A program made the position numbers and the translations under genes. 64,000 nt of DNA, from assembly GCA_004292855.1 (NCBI GenBank), contig RDXN01000031.1, positions 151,140-215,139 on the forward strand, read 5' to 3'. Below are positions 9,461-17,033 of the stretch, one piece after another; within the stretch, counting starts at the first letter, position 1; the number at the start of each line of letters is the position of its first letter. Under the pieces are notes generated by a model. It was not told the origin of the DNA. It did not search any database and saw nothing but the letters and a program-made list of their open reading frames with translations. This stretch comes from Cytophagales bacterium (GTDB lineage Bacteria; Bacteroidota; Bacteroidia; Cytophagales; Spirosomataceae).

Positions 9461-9513
9461 ACGTTGTGTTTTTTGTACCACAAAGGTCCGGTACGAGTGA
9501 GCGGCATCTGTTA

Positions 9514-9540
9514 TACAAATCGGGGTTTGTACGATACAAA
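9514..9540. promoter_or_regulatory. Palindromic operator candidate in divergent promoter
   Basis: TACAAA (9514-9519), TTTGTA (9526-9531) and TACAAA (9535-9540) form two overlapping inverted repeats with spacers of 6 and 3 bases. They lie between the aldo/keto reductase and amylase starts, 54-80 bases upstream of the reductase ATG. The AraC product encoded two genes into the cluster is the obvious candidate binder (inference). Confidence 0.45.
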
Positions 9541-9566
9541 ACGGTAACAAAGCTGTTGCAATTCAC

Positions 9567-9574
9567 TATTTTTG
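9567..9574 (+). promoter_or_regulatory. Bacteroidota-type -7 box for the amylase gene
   Basis: TATTTTTG is an exact match to the TAnnTTTG -7 consensus of Bacteroidota and ends 23 bases before the ATG. No clear TTTG -33 box lies at 19-21 bases upstream. Confidence 0.5.
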
Positions 9575-9597
9575 GGTTTGCATCACGTACAACACCC

Positions 9598-12402
9598 ATG
9601 CGGACTCGTTCTCTACTACTTCTTTTTACAGCTTTTGTAAGCCAACTCGCCTTCGGTCAGGCTGTTACGACCATTCCAGCCTTCCCCTCCGCCGACAAAG
9701 AGGTGACGCTCATTTTCGACGTCACCCAGATGAAAGACACCCGTGCGGCTGGCTTGCTGGGCAAAACCAATGACGTTTTTTTATGGTCGGGGGCGGGCAG
9801 CACCGAAACCGGCGACGCCTTTCAGTTTCAACCCGCCGGACAGACCAACTTCAGTGTGCCGTTTACGCCGGGAGCCATGACTTCGCTCGGCAACAACAAA
9901 TGGCAAATCAAACTCGTGCCCCGAACGTATTTTGGGGTGCCTGCCGGTCGGCCCGTTCGCCGGTTGGGGGTGCTGCTGAAAAGCGGTAACGGGGCCGCCC
10001 AAACCGAAGATTTGTTTGTCCGAATTTATGAAGACCGGCTGAGCGTAACCCGCCTGGAACCCGTTGCCAAAGAGTTTTTTGTGGCTGCCAACGCGACGAT
10101 TCCATTCCGGGGCCGTTCGTCGCAGCAGGCCACCCTCTCGCTCACGGTAGACGGGCAACCTGTGGCCCAACCCGTAACAGGCGACTCGCTGCGGGCCACG
10201 CTCAACGCGGGCACGGCTACGGGCATCCGTCGGACGGTGATTTTCCGCGCACAAGCTGGTACTGAAGTCGCTGCCGACACGTTTTTCTTTGCCGTTCGCC
10301 CGCAACCGCCCGTTGCCGCCTTGCCTGCGGGGTTGCAGGATGGTATAAACTACACGGGGTCCAACTCGGCCACGTTGGTCCTGTTTGCGCCCCTGAAAAA
10401 CTTCGTCTACGCCATTGGCGAGTTCAACAACTGGCAGTCGTCGCCCGCTTTCCTGATGAACCGCACGCCCGATGGCAACCGGTATTGGATCGAACTCAAA
10501 AACCTCACACCTGGGACCGAGATAGCCTATCAATACCTGGTTGATGGTACTCTCGCCGTAGCCGACCCCTACGGCGAGAAGCTCCTCGATCCCAACAACG
10601 ATAAGTTTATTCCGGCCACGACCTACCCCGGCCTGAAAGCCTACCCAACCGGAGCCACAGGCATTGTGTCGGTGCTACAAACGGCCCAAACGCCCTACGC
10701 CTGGAAAACGACCAACTTCCAGCGGCCCGACCCGGCCAACCTGATGGTATATGAGTTGCTGGTGCGTGATTTCTCGGCCAACCGCAACTACAAAACCGTC
10801 ACCGACAGTCTGCCCTACCTGAAACGATTGGGCATCAACTGCATCGAACTGATGCCGATTATGGAGTTTGCGGGCAACGACTCGTGGGGCTACAATCCGA
10901 TTTTCTACAACGCCCCCGATAAGGCCTACGGTACAAAAGACGACCTGAAACGCTTTATCGACGCGGCCCACGCGCAGGGTATGGCCGTGGTGCTCGACAT
11001 GGTGCTGAACCAGGCCGATTACGAGTTTCCGTACGTGAAAATGTATTGGGATGGCAACCGCCCGTCGGCAGAAAGCCCGTTTTTCAACCAACAGGCCACC
11101 CACCCGTTTAGCGTGTTTTTCGACTTTAACCACGAAAGTGCGGCCACACAGGCTCTTGTCGAGCGGGTGAACCGCTTCTGGTTGCAGGAATACCGATTCG
11201 ATGGGTACCGATTTGATCTCTCGAAAGGATTCACGCAGGTCAATTCCGGGGGCAATGTGTCGGCGTGGGGTACACGCGACGAGAGCCGGATTCGTATCTG
11301 GAAACGCATTTACGACCAAATCCGAGCCTACGACAAATCGGCCTACGTGATTCTGGAACACTTTGCCGACAACGCCGAGGAGCGCGAACTGGCCGACTAC
11401 GGTATGTTGTTTTGGGGCAACCACAATGGCGATTTCCGCAACGCGGCTCGTGGCCTGACGAGCAATTTCAACGGACTGTCGTATAAGGATCGGGGCTGGC
11501 GGAACCCGAACCTGATTGGCTACGCCGAGAGCCACGACGAACAGCGTATCGTGTATGATGTGTTGACAAACGGGCGTGCGGAGGGTAGCTACAATACCAA
11601 AGACCTCGCTACAGCACTCAACCGGGCCAAACTCGCAGCGGCTTTTCTGATTACCGCGCCCGGCCCCAAACTGATCTGGCAATTTGGCGAACTGGGTTAC
11701 GATATAAACATCGACCAAAACGGGCGCACCGGAACCAAGCCCGTTTTGTGGAATTACTACCAGGACGCCAACCGCCGGAAACTCTACGGCGTGTATCGCG
11801 AACTCATCAAGCTGAAGCAGACCGTTGCGGCTTTCCGCACCACCGATTTCACGATGAATACCAGCCCCATTGTGAAGCGCATTACCCTCCGCGACCCCTC
11901 GAACACGATTTTCCTGATCGGCAACGTCGATGCCGAAGCTCGGTCGGTGGAGGCCGGGTTCCCCTCGGCGGGGCGTTGGATTGATTTCTTCACGGGCGAG
12001 TCGATCACCGTGGCCGACCCCAACGCCAATGTGCTGCTGGGTCCGGGCGAGTTTCACCTGTATTCGAGCCAACCGTTGCCCAAGCCCGAAGCTGGCCTGG
12101 TGCCGTTCGGGGCGGCCCTATCGTCGGTGCTGGCCACGGAAGAACCCCAAACGGATGGCATCACGCTCTCGCCCAACCCCACCGCCGACGAGGCCGTTCT
12201 GGAACTGAGCAGCGCGTACCGGGGGCCGGTAAACCTCCGCCTAACCGATGGCGCGGGCCGCGAACTCCGCACCCTCCGCGTGAACAAAACGGGTGAGCAA
12301 CTCCGGCAAACGGTCGACATCCGGGCGTTGTCGCCGGGCCTGTACCTGCTCCGCGTGCAGCAGGGCGAGGGGACTATAGTGAAGAAATTGCTGAAGCAAT
12401 GA
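9598..12402 (+). CDS. Secreted GH13 alpha-amylase-family enzyme with T9SS tail
   Basis: A 934-aa alpha-glucan hydrolase starting at the ATG at 9598, which gives the signal peptide MRTRSLLLLFTAFVSQLAFG. Order: N-terminal Ig-like region (to ~250), a CBM48/E-set module (YAIGEFNNWQSSPAF, AYQYLVDGTLAVADPYGEK), then the GH13 barrel beginning at LMVYELLVRDFSANRNY. Catalytic residues by family motif: nucleophile Asp540 (GYRFDLSKG), acid/base Glu587 (VILEHF) and Asp647 (ESHDEQ). In conserved region I the expected Asn-His is Asn-Gln (VLDMVLNQAD), an unusual substitution of a subsite -1 His. The last ~80 residues (LSPNPTADEAVLEL, DIRALSPGLYLLRVQ, KKLLKQ) form a type A Por secretion sorting domain, so the enzyme is likely exported by T9SS and attached to the surface or released. 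It is followed by a cytoplasmic GH13 enzyme. Confidence 0.93.
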   Translation: MRTRSLLLLFTAFVSQLAFGQAVTTIPAFPSADKEVTLIFDVTQMKDTRAAGLLGKTNDVFLWSGAGSTETGDAFQFQPAGQTNFSVPFTPGAMTSLGNNKWQIKLVPRTYFGVPAGRPVRRLGVLLKSGNGAAQTEDLFVRIYEDRLSVTRLEPVAKEFFVAANATIPFRGRSSQQATLSLTVDGQPVAQPVTGDSLRATLNAGTATGIRRTVIFRAQAGTEVAADTFFFAVRPQPPVAALPAGLQDGINYTGSNSATLVLFAPLKNFVYAIGEFNNWQSSPAFLMNRTPDGNRYWIELKNLTPGTEIAYQYLVDGTLAVADPYGEKLLDPNNDKFIPATTYPGLKAYPTGATGIVSVLQTAQTPYAWKTTNFQRPDPANLMVYELLVRDFSANRNYKTVTDSLPYLKRLGINCIELMPIMEFAGNDSWGYNPIFYNAPDKAYGTKDDLKRFIDAAHAQGMAVVLDMVLNQADYEFPYVKMYWDGNRPSAESPFFNQQATHPFSVFFDFNHESAATQALVERVNRFWLQEYRFDGYRFDLSKGFTQVNSGGNVSAWGTRDESRIRIWKRIYDQIRAYDKSAYVILEHFADNAEERELADYGMLFWGNHNGDFRNAARGLTSNFNGLSYKDRGWRNPNLIGYAESHDEQRIVYDVLTNGRAEGSYNTKDLATALNRAKLAAAFLITAPGPKLIWQFGELGYDINIDQNGRTGTKPVLWNYYQDANRRKLYGVYRELIKLKQTVAAFRTTDFTMNTSPIVKRITLRDPSNTIFLIGNVDAEARSVEAGFPSAGRWIDFFTGESITVADPNANVLLGPGEFHLYSSQPLPKPEAGLVPFGAALSSVLATEEPQTDGITLSPNPTADEAVLELSSAYRGPVNLRLTDGAGRELRTLRVNKTGEQLRQTVDIRALSPGLYLLRVQQGEGTIVKKLLKQ

Positions 12403-12463
12403 TAATTGGAACCGCAACGGCGGACCGTGCGGATGACGCTGATGGAGATGATATTCGCAGATC

Positions 12464-12552
12464 TTTGTCATCCCGACGCAGGAGGGATCTAGTTCGTTTT
12501 AACTCAAATTGAGAATTGGCGGAGTAGATCCCTCCTGCGTCGGAATGACAAA
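12464..12552. repeat. REP-like long inverted repeat, copy 2
   Basis: Arms 12464-12491 and 12525-12552 (28 bp, one mismatch) with the same core CCCGACGCAGGAGGGATCT as the copy at 3730-3824, but an unrelated 33-base loop. It sits in the 210-base gap between the two GH13 genes and is the only structure I see there. Confidence 0.85.
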
Positions 12553-12612
12553 AAATCTGTTACAATCCGCTCGATCCGTTCAATCCGCGTTCCCATCAAA
12601 AATTTCATTTCA

Positions 12613-14133
12613 TTGAAATCAGTAGCCCATACCGGCGTTCATTACGAGATATTTGTCCGGGCCTTCTGCGATACCAACAGCGACGGCCTCGGCGATCTCA
12701 ACGGCGTAACGGCCAAGCTCGACTACCTACAGGATCTGGGCATTCGGGCCATTTGGCTCATGCCCATTAACCCCTCGCCGTCGTACCACAAATACGACAT
12801 TACGGACTACTACACCCTTGACTGTGACTATGGTACGCTCGACGACATGAAACGGCTCGTGCGAGAGGCTCATGCGCGGGGAATTGCCGTACTGATGGAC
12901 CTCGTGTTGCACCATACAAGCAGCCGACACCACTGGTTTCGCGAAGCCTGCAAGGGACCGGACAACCCATATTGGCATTACTACAAATGGCTGTTGCCCG
13001 AAGAAATCAAGGCCCGCAACCTGGCGACTCGCGACATCACCGCCGATTCCGACGAGCGCAACCCCTGGCACACCGTTCGGGGTGCCCAATTTCGCGAGCA
13101 GTATTACGGTATGTTCTGGCGCGAGATGCCCGACCTCAACTTCGACCACCCGCCCGTGCGGGCCGAATTCGTGAACGTGGCCCGGTTCTGGCTCACCGAA
13201 GTGGGCGTCGATGGGTTCCGGCTCGACGCGGCCCGGCACTTGTACCGCGAGTTTGAGGAGCCTAAAAATCACCAGTTTTGGACCGAGTTTCGGGCCGCGC
13301 TGGAGATCATCAAGCCCGACGTACACTTGGTGGGCGAGGTCTGGACTCGCCCCGAAAAAATCGCGCCCTATTTTCGGGGTTTGCACGCCAATTTCAACTT
13401 CGATTTTGCCCTTTCGCTGGCTGAGGTGGTGCGGCAGGAAGACGACACGGAGGATTTGATGGCGTTTCTGGCCTATGTGCAGGGAGTTTACGAGCGCATC
13501 ACGCCCGATTTTATCGACGCGCTCATTCTATCCAACCACGACCAAATCCGTATTGGTAGCGCGTTAAACGGCCATCCAAATCGCCTGAAAGTAGCGGCTA
13601 ATCTGTTACTTACGTTGCCCGGAAATCCCTATCTGTACTACGGCGAAGAACTGGGCATGTTGGGCCAAAAGCCCGATGAACACATCCGGGAGCCTTTTCT
13701 GTGGGATATTGGTAAGCAGGATCGTGATCGTGCCCGCTGGCGTCCGGCTAAATACTCCACAAGCCGAACAGTACGGCCTTTGGTGCAACAGCAGGCAGAC
13801 CCTAACTCATTATTTTGCCATTACAAACGCCTGATTCATCTGCGTAATAATCACCCCGTTCTGAACGATAACCGGAGCCGGTTGGAGCAGAGCAAAATCC
13901 GGCAACAGGGCGTGGTGGCGTTTATTCGGCGGGGGGCCAACGGAGGGCGTGTGCTGGTGGTCCATAACCTGAGCCAAAACCCGTTAACCGTTGTGTTGCC
14001 CCCTGACGAGCTGGCCCTATTTACACGCCTGACATTTGCGAGCCGCGACGAAACCGCCCTCGATTCGGCGGGGTTGCGGCTGGGAGCGTATAGTGTGGCC
14101 GTGCTGGAAACACCGAGTGTACTACTGCAATAA
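12613..14133 (+). CDS. Cytoplasmic GH13 glycosidase (trehalose synthase / alpha-glucosidase-like)
   Basis: A 506-aa GH13 enzyme without signal peptide. It opens VHYEIFVRAFCDTNSDGLGD, the calcium-site and start pattern of trehalose synthase, oligo-1,6-glucosidase and amylosucrase-like subfamilies. Catalytic residues: nucleophile Asp205 (GFRLDAAR), acid/base Glu242 (VGEVWT) and Asp310 (SNHDQ). Region I reads DLVLHHTS, with His in place of the usual Asn. The C-terminal ~80 residues are the beta-sandwich domain C (RVLVVHNLSQNPLTVVL). No ATG suits the N-terminus; the best start is TTG at 12613, since the homology begins about nine codons later. It probably acts on the short maltodextrins released by the secreted amylase upstream. 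Exact product specificity is undetermined. Confidence 0.88.
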   Translation: MKSVAHTGVHYEIFVRAFCDTNSDGLGDLNGVTAKLDYLQDLGIRAIWLMPINPSPSYHKYDITDYYTLDCDYGTLDDMKRLVREAHARGIAVLMDLVLHHTSSRHHWFREACKGPDNPYWHYYKWLLPEEIKARNLATRDITADSDERNPWHTVRGAQFREQYYGMFWREMPDLNFDHPPVRAEFVNVARFWLTEVGVDGFRLDAARHLYREFEEPKNHQFWTEFRAALEIIKPDVHLVGEVWTRPEKIAPYFRGLHANFNFDFALSLAEVVRQEDDTEDLMAFLAYVQGVYERITPDFIDALILSNHDQIRIGSALNGHPNRLKVAANLLLTLPGNPYLYYGEELGMLGQKPDEHIREPFLWDIGKQDRDRARWRPAKYSTSRTVRPLVQQQADPNSLFCHYKRLIHLRNNHPVLNDNRSRLEQSKIRQQGVVAFIRRGANGGRVLVVHNLSQNPLTVVLPPDELALFTRLTFASRDETALDSAGLRLGAYSVAVLETPSVLLQ

Positions 14134-14209
14134 CACAGGGTATTTTTGGGGCTTGATAGAGTAGCACCCTACGCAATTTATCTCTATTACGTGGTCAATC
14201 AACTGTTCT

Positions 14210-15811
14210 ATGCTCTACCCCTCATTCTCATTGCGGCCTTTAATAGCCTTATTGTTAGTCAGTGGTTTAGCCGCACTGGCAAATGCACAACCGGCTCAAA
14301 CTCGAAACCGCGCATCCGCAGAGCGGCCAAACATTATCCTGATCTACGCCGATGATATCGGATTTGGTGATTTAAGCTGTTACCGACCTGCGGGTAACCG
14401 AATTGTGCAAACCCCCAATGCCGACCGGTTGGCCCGCGAGGGTCTACGCCACCGTCGCGCCCACTCGACCTCGGCCACATGCACGCCCTCGCGCTACTCG
14501 ATGATGACGGGCGAGTATGCCTGGCGACAGACTGGCACCGGTATCCTGCCCGGCGATGCACCCTCCATTATCAAAACAGGTCGGCAAACGCTGCCGTTGA
14601 TGCTCAAAACCGCCGGTTACCAAACGGGTGTGGTGGGCAAGTGGCACCTGGGCTTGGGTGGTCCCGAAGGGCCAACCTGGAATGACGAACTACAGGGAAC
14701 CCCCAACGACGTTGGATTCGACTACTCGTTTGTGATGGCCGCAACGGGCGACCGGGTGCCGACCGTCTACGTCGAAAATCGGCGGGTGGTTAATCTCGAC
14801 CCTGCCGATCCCATTCGGGTGTCGTATAAGGAAAAGATTGGCACCGAACCGACCGGGAAAGAAAACCCCGACCTGCTCAAAATGAAACCTAGCCACGGCC
14901 ACGACATGACCATTGTGAATGGCGTGAGTCGAATTGGCTGGATGACTGGTGGCAAGGCCGCCCGCTGGACCGACGAAGATATGGCCGACGTGTTCACCCG
15001 CAAGGCGGTGTCGTTTATCGAAACAAACCGCCCTCGCACTGGGAAGGAAAAGCCATTCTTCCTCTATTTCGCCACGCACGACATCCACGTGCCGCGAATG
15101 CCAAACGCCCGGTTTGTGGGCAAAAGCGGCATGGGACCACGGGGCGACGCCCTCCTCGAATTTGATTACTCGGTGGGCGAAATCCTGAAAACGCTTGACC
15201 GCCTGGGCCTGACTAAAAATACCCTTGTGCTGCTGTCGAGCGACAATGGGGCCGTAGTCGATGACGGGTATCAAGACGAGGCCGTCGAGAAACTGGGCGA
15301 TCATCGGCCAACGGGCGAGTTGCGCGGGGGCAAAGGGGGCGTGTTCGAGGGTGGAACCCGTGTGCCCCTGCTTGTGCGCTGGCCCGGTCGCGTGGCCGGG
15401 GGCGTAACCGACGCACTATTTAGCCAAGTCGATTTGATGGCCTCACTGGCGACCCTGACCCGCCAAACCGTTGATCGTTCCACAGCCCCCGATACCCAAA
15501 ACCAGCTTGACGCGCTGCTGGGCAAAGACCGGCGCGGGCGAACGTGGCTCGTTCAACAGGGTGGCCTGGGGGCTAACCAGAAGGGTTTAGGCATTACCGA
15601 CGGGGCCTGGAAATACATCGAACCCAGCCCGAAAGGGCAGCGTATGAACGTGAACACCAACACCGAACTCGGCTACGACCCCGCCCCTCAACTCTACCGA
15701 CTGACCGACGACCCCGGCGAGAAAACAAACGTGGCCGCGCAACACCCCGACGTGGTTCGGCAACTGCAAACACAACTCGATCAGGTTCGCGACAAGCCCA
15801 ATGGTCTCTGA
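14210..15811 (+). CDS. Secreted sulfatase (formylglycine-dependent)
   Basis: A 533-aa arylsulfatase-family hydrolase of sulfate esters. Signal peptide: LRPLIALLLVSGLAALANAQ. Metal-binding start NIILIYADDIGFGDLSCY supplies the paired Asp. The maturation motif C-x-P-S-R is TCTPSRYSMMTGEYAW, in which Cys91 would be converted to formylglycine. GVVGKWHLG follows, and LLSSDNGAVVDDG supplies the later metal-site Asp-Asn. Length and motif order match family S1. The gene lies 76 bases after the GH13 enzyme on the same strand. Natural substrates of this family include sulfated polysaccharides, but none can be named here. A sulfatase-maturating enzyme is not in the window. Confidence 0.93.
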   Translation: MLYPSFSLRPLIALLLVSGLAALANAQPAQTRNRASAERPNIILIYADDIGFGDLSCYRPAGNRIVQTPNADRLAREGLRHRRAHSTSATCTPSRYSMMTGEYAWRQTGTGILPGDAPSIIKTGRQTLPLMLKTAGYQTGVVGKWHLGLGGPEGPTWNDELQGTPNDVGFDYSFVMAATGDRVPTVYVENRRVVNLDPADPIRVSYKEKIGTEPTGKENPDLLKMKPSHGHDMTIVNGVSRIGWMTGGKAARWTDEDMADVFTRKAVSFIETNRPRTGKEKPFFLYFATHDIHVPRMPNARFVGKSGMGPRGDALLEFDYSVGEILKTLDRLGLTKNTLVLLSSDNGAVVDDGYQDEAVEKLGDHRPTGELRGGKGGVFEGGTRVPLLVRWPGRVAGGVTDALFSQVDLMASLATLTRQTVDRSTAPDTQNQLDALLGKDRRGRTWLVQQGGLGANQKGLGITDGAWKYIEPSPKGQRMNVNTNTELGYDPAPQLYRLTDDPGEKTNVAAQHPDVVRQLQTQLDQVRDKPNGL

Positions 15812-15835
15812 CCATGCACTAACCGCCCAGAAGAA

Positions 15836-15853
15836 ATCCTTAAATTTAAGGAT
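15836..15853. promoter_or_regulatory. 18-bp perfect palindrome, putative response-regulator operator
   Basis: ATCCTTAAATTTAAGGAT is a perfect palindrome. A version matching at 16 of 18 bases is upstream of the sensor kinase gene at 19084-19101. It sits 21 bases upstream of a possible -33 box (ATTG), a position typical of an activator site. Confidence 0.6.
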
Positions 15854-15874
15854 GCCAAACCCTATGATGTGAGG

Positions 15875-15906
15875 ATTGGAAACAAAGAAAAAGCGCGGGA
15901 CTTTTG
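15875..15906 (+). promoter_or_regulatory. Putative promoter of the response regulator gene
   Basis: ATTG (15875-15878), 20-base spacer, GACTTTTG (15899-15906), which matches the TAnnTTTG -7 consensus at all but the first base. The implied start of transcription is about 60 bases before the ATG. Confidence 0.4.
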
Positions 15907-15975
15907 CTTACCAAATGAACGCCAGTGTATTGGGTTCGTTTTTCAATACATTGGTTCTCCTTTCTTGTCCACGCC

Positions 15976-16620
15976 ATGCGTATTCTCGTTGCCGAAGATC
16001 ATCGAATTCTTTTAGACAGTATCGCCATGCTGCTGGGCAGTATCGACGGCATTGAGGTGGTATCGAAGCACACCAACGGAAAGCAGGTTCTGACCGCTCT
16101 GGAACTGGAGCCGGATATCGTACTGGTTGTCTCGGACCTGCAAATGCCCGTCATGGGCGGTATCGAGCTGACCCTGCAACTCCGCGAACGATTTCCGAAC
16201 GTCCGAATTTGCCTGCTCACCGTGGCCGATCAGCCCGAAGCCATCAAAGAGGCTCTCCGCGCCGGTGCCGACGGCTACGTGTTGAAAAGTGCCGACCGTA
16301 GCGAACTCGAAACGGCTCTGGCCCAGATTGCCAAAGGACACAAGTTTTACAGTCAGCAGGTGTTGATGCAGTTAGCTACGGGGGAGGGCATCGAACTGAC
16401 TATCAGCGATAATAACCCCAAGAAAGTAGCGATTACCCAACGCGAACTGGAAGTTTTGAAGCTAATTGCACAGGAATTTTCGGGGACTCAGATCGCCGAA
16501 AAACTGTTCATCAGCCCCACCACCGTGGAAACGCACCGCAAGCACCTGATGCAAAAACTAGGCGTTCAAACTACGATTGGACTGGTGAAGTATGCCCTCA
16601 AATTTGGGCTTGTTCACTAA
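15976..16620 (+). CDS. NarL/FixJ-family response regulator
   Basis: A 214-aa two-component response regulator. Receiver domain: acidic pocket at EDH near residue 8, phospho-acceptor Asp54 (VVSDLQMPVMGG), Lys in YVLKSADRS. The output domain has a LuxR-type helix-turn-helix (TQRELEVLKLIAQEFSGTQ, then SPTTVETHRKHLMQKL). The ATG at 15976 directly before RILVAEDH is the natural start; upstream in-frame codons are poor. The convergent TPR sensor kinase (17034-19007) has the HisKA_3/HATPase layout that pairs with NarL-type regulators and carries the same palindrome in its promoter, so the two very likely form one system (inference). The target genes are not known. Confidence 0.94.
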   Translation: MRILVAEDHRILLDSIAMLLGSIDGIEVVSKHTNGKQVLTALELEPDIVLVVSDLQMPVMGGIELTLQLRERFPNVRICLLTVADQPEAIKEALRAGADGYVLKSADRSELETALAQIAKGHKFYSQQVLMQLATGEGIELTISDNNPKKVAITQRELEVLKLIAQEFSGTQIAEKLFISPTTVETHRKHLMQKLGVQTTIGLVKYALKFGLVH

Positions 16621-16651
16621 AAATCAATTCACATTTTAACTACACAAAACC

Positions 16652-17011
16652 ATGACCGACGAACAACGGTTAATTCAGTTGCAGGGATTCGCGAAAATTG
16701 ATGGAACAAGCGTGGTGTTTCTGGATGAAGACGGCAAGGCCATAGGCGATGGTCCACTTCATTTTTCGGAAAACGCGCTCTCCAACGATGTCGTTTTTAC
16801 GACGAACATTCAAGGGCAGACGGTTCATTTTATCAACACAATCGTAGCTCTAAGCGAAGAGGGCTATGCCCGTTATCGTACCGAGTTGGAAGGGGCAAGT
16901 CAGTCGGACGGACACTCGTCCCGAACACAAACGGCTTATAGGATTCTCTCGGCAGAATCAGGCGGCAAAAATCCGATTAATAAGCCGCCAGGATACAAAG
17001 GAGAGGAGTAA
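16652..17011 (+). CDS. Small protein of unknown function next to a two-component system
   Basis: A 119-aa product with no signal peptide or membrane segment. It begins MTDEQRLIQLQGFAKIDGTS; the region to ~75 is predicted beta-rich (VVFLDEDGKAIGDGPLHF, VVFTTNIQGQTVHFINTIV), followed by a short acidic helix and a polar tail rich in Ser, Lys and Pro. It lies 31 bases after the response regulator on the same strand and ends 22 bases from the convergent sensor kinase, so it is probably cotranscribed with the regulator. I do not recognise a family. It might modulate the two-component system, but there is no direct evidence. Confidence 0.7.
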   Translation: MTDEQRLIQLQGFAKIDGTSVVFLDEDGKAIGDGPLHFSENALSNDVVFTTNIQGQTVHFINTIVALSEEGYARYRTELEGASQSDGHSSRTQTAYRILSAESGGKNPINKPPGYKGEE

Positions 17012-17033
17012 ATAAACGATCAGGGATCGTAAC

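Noticed and set aside
10675..12072. Long minus-strand open frame (465 codons) opposite the secreted amylase
   Set aside because: It is a GC-codon shadow of the GH13 gene; no domain or motif, His/Arg/Val-rich composition, and the plus-strand gene carries all catalytic motifs.
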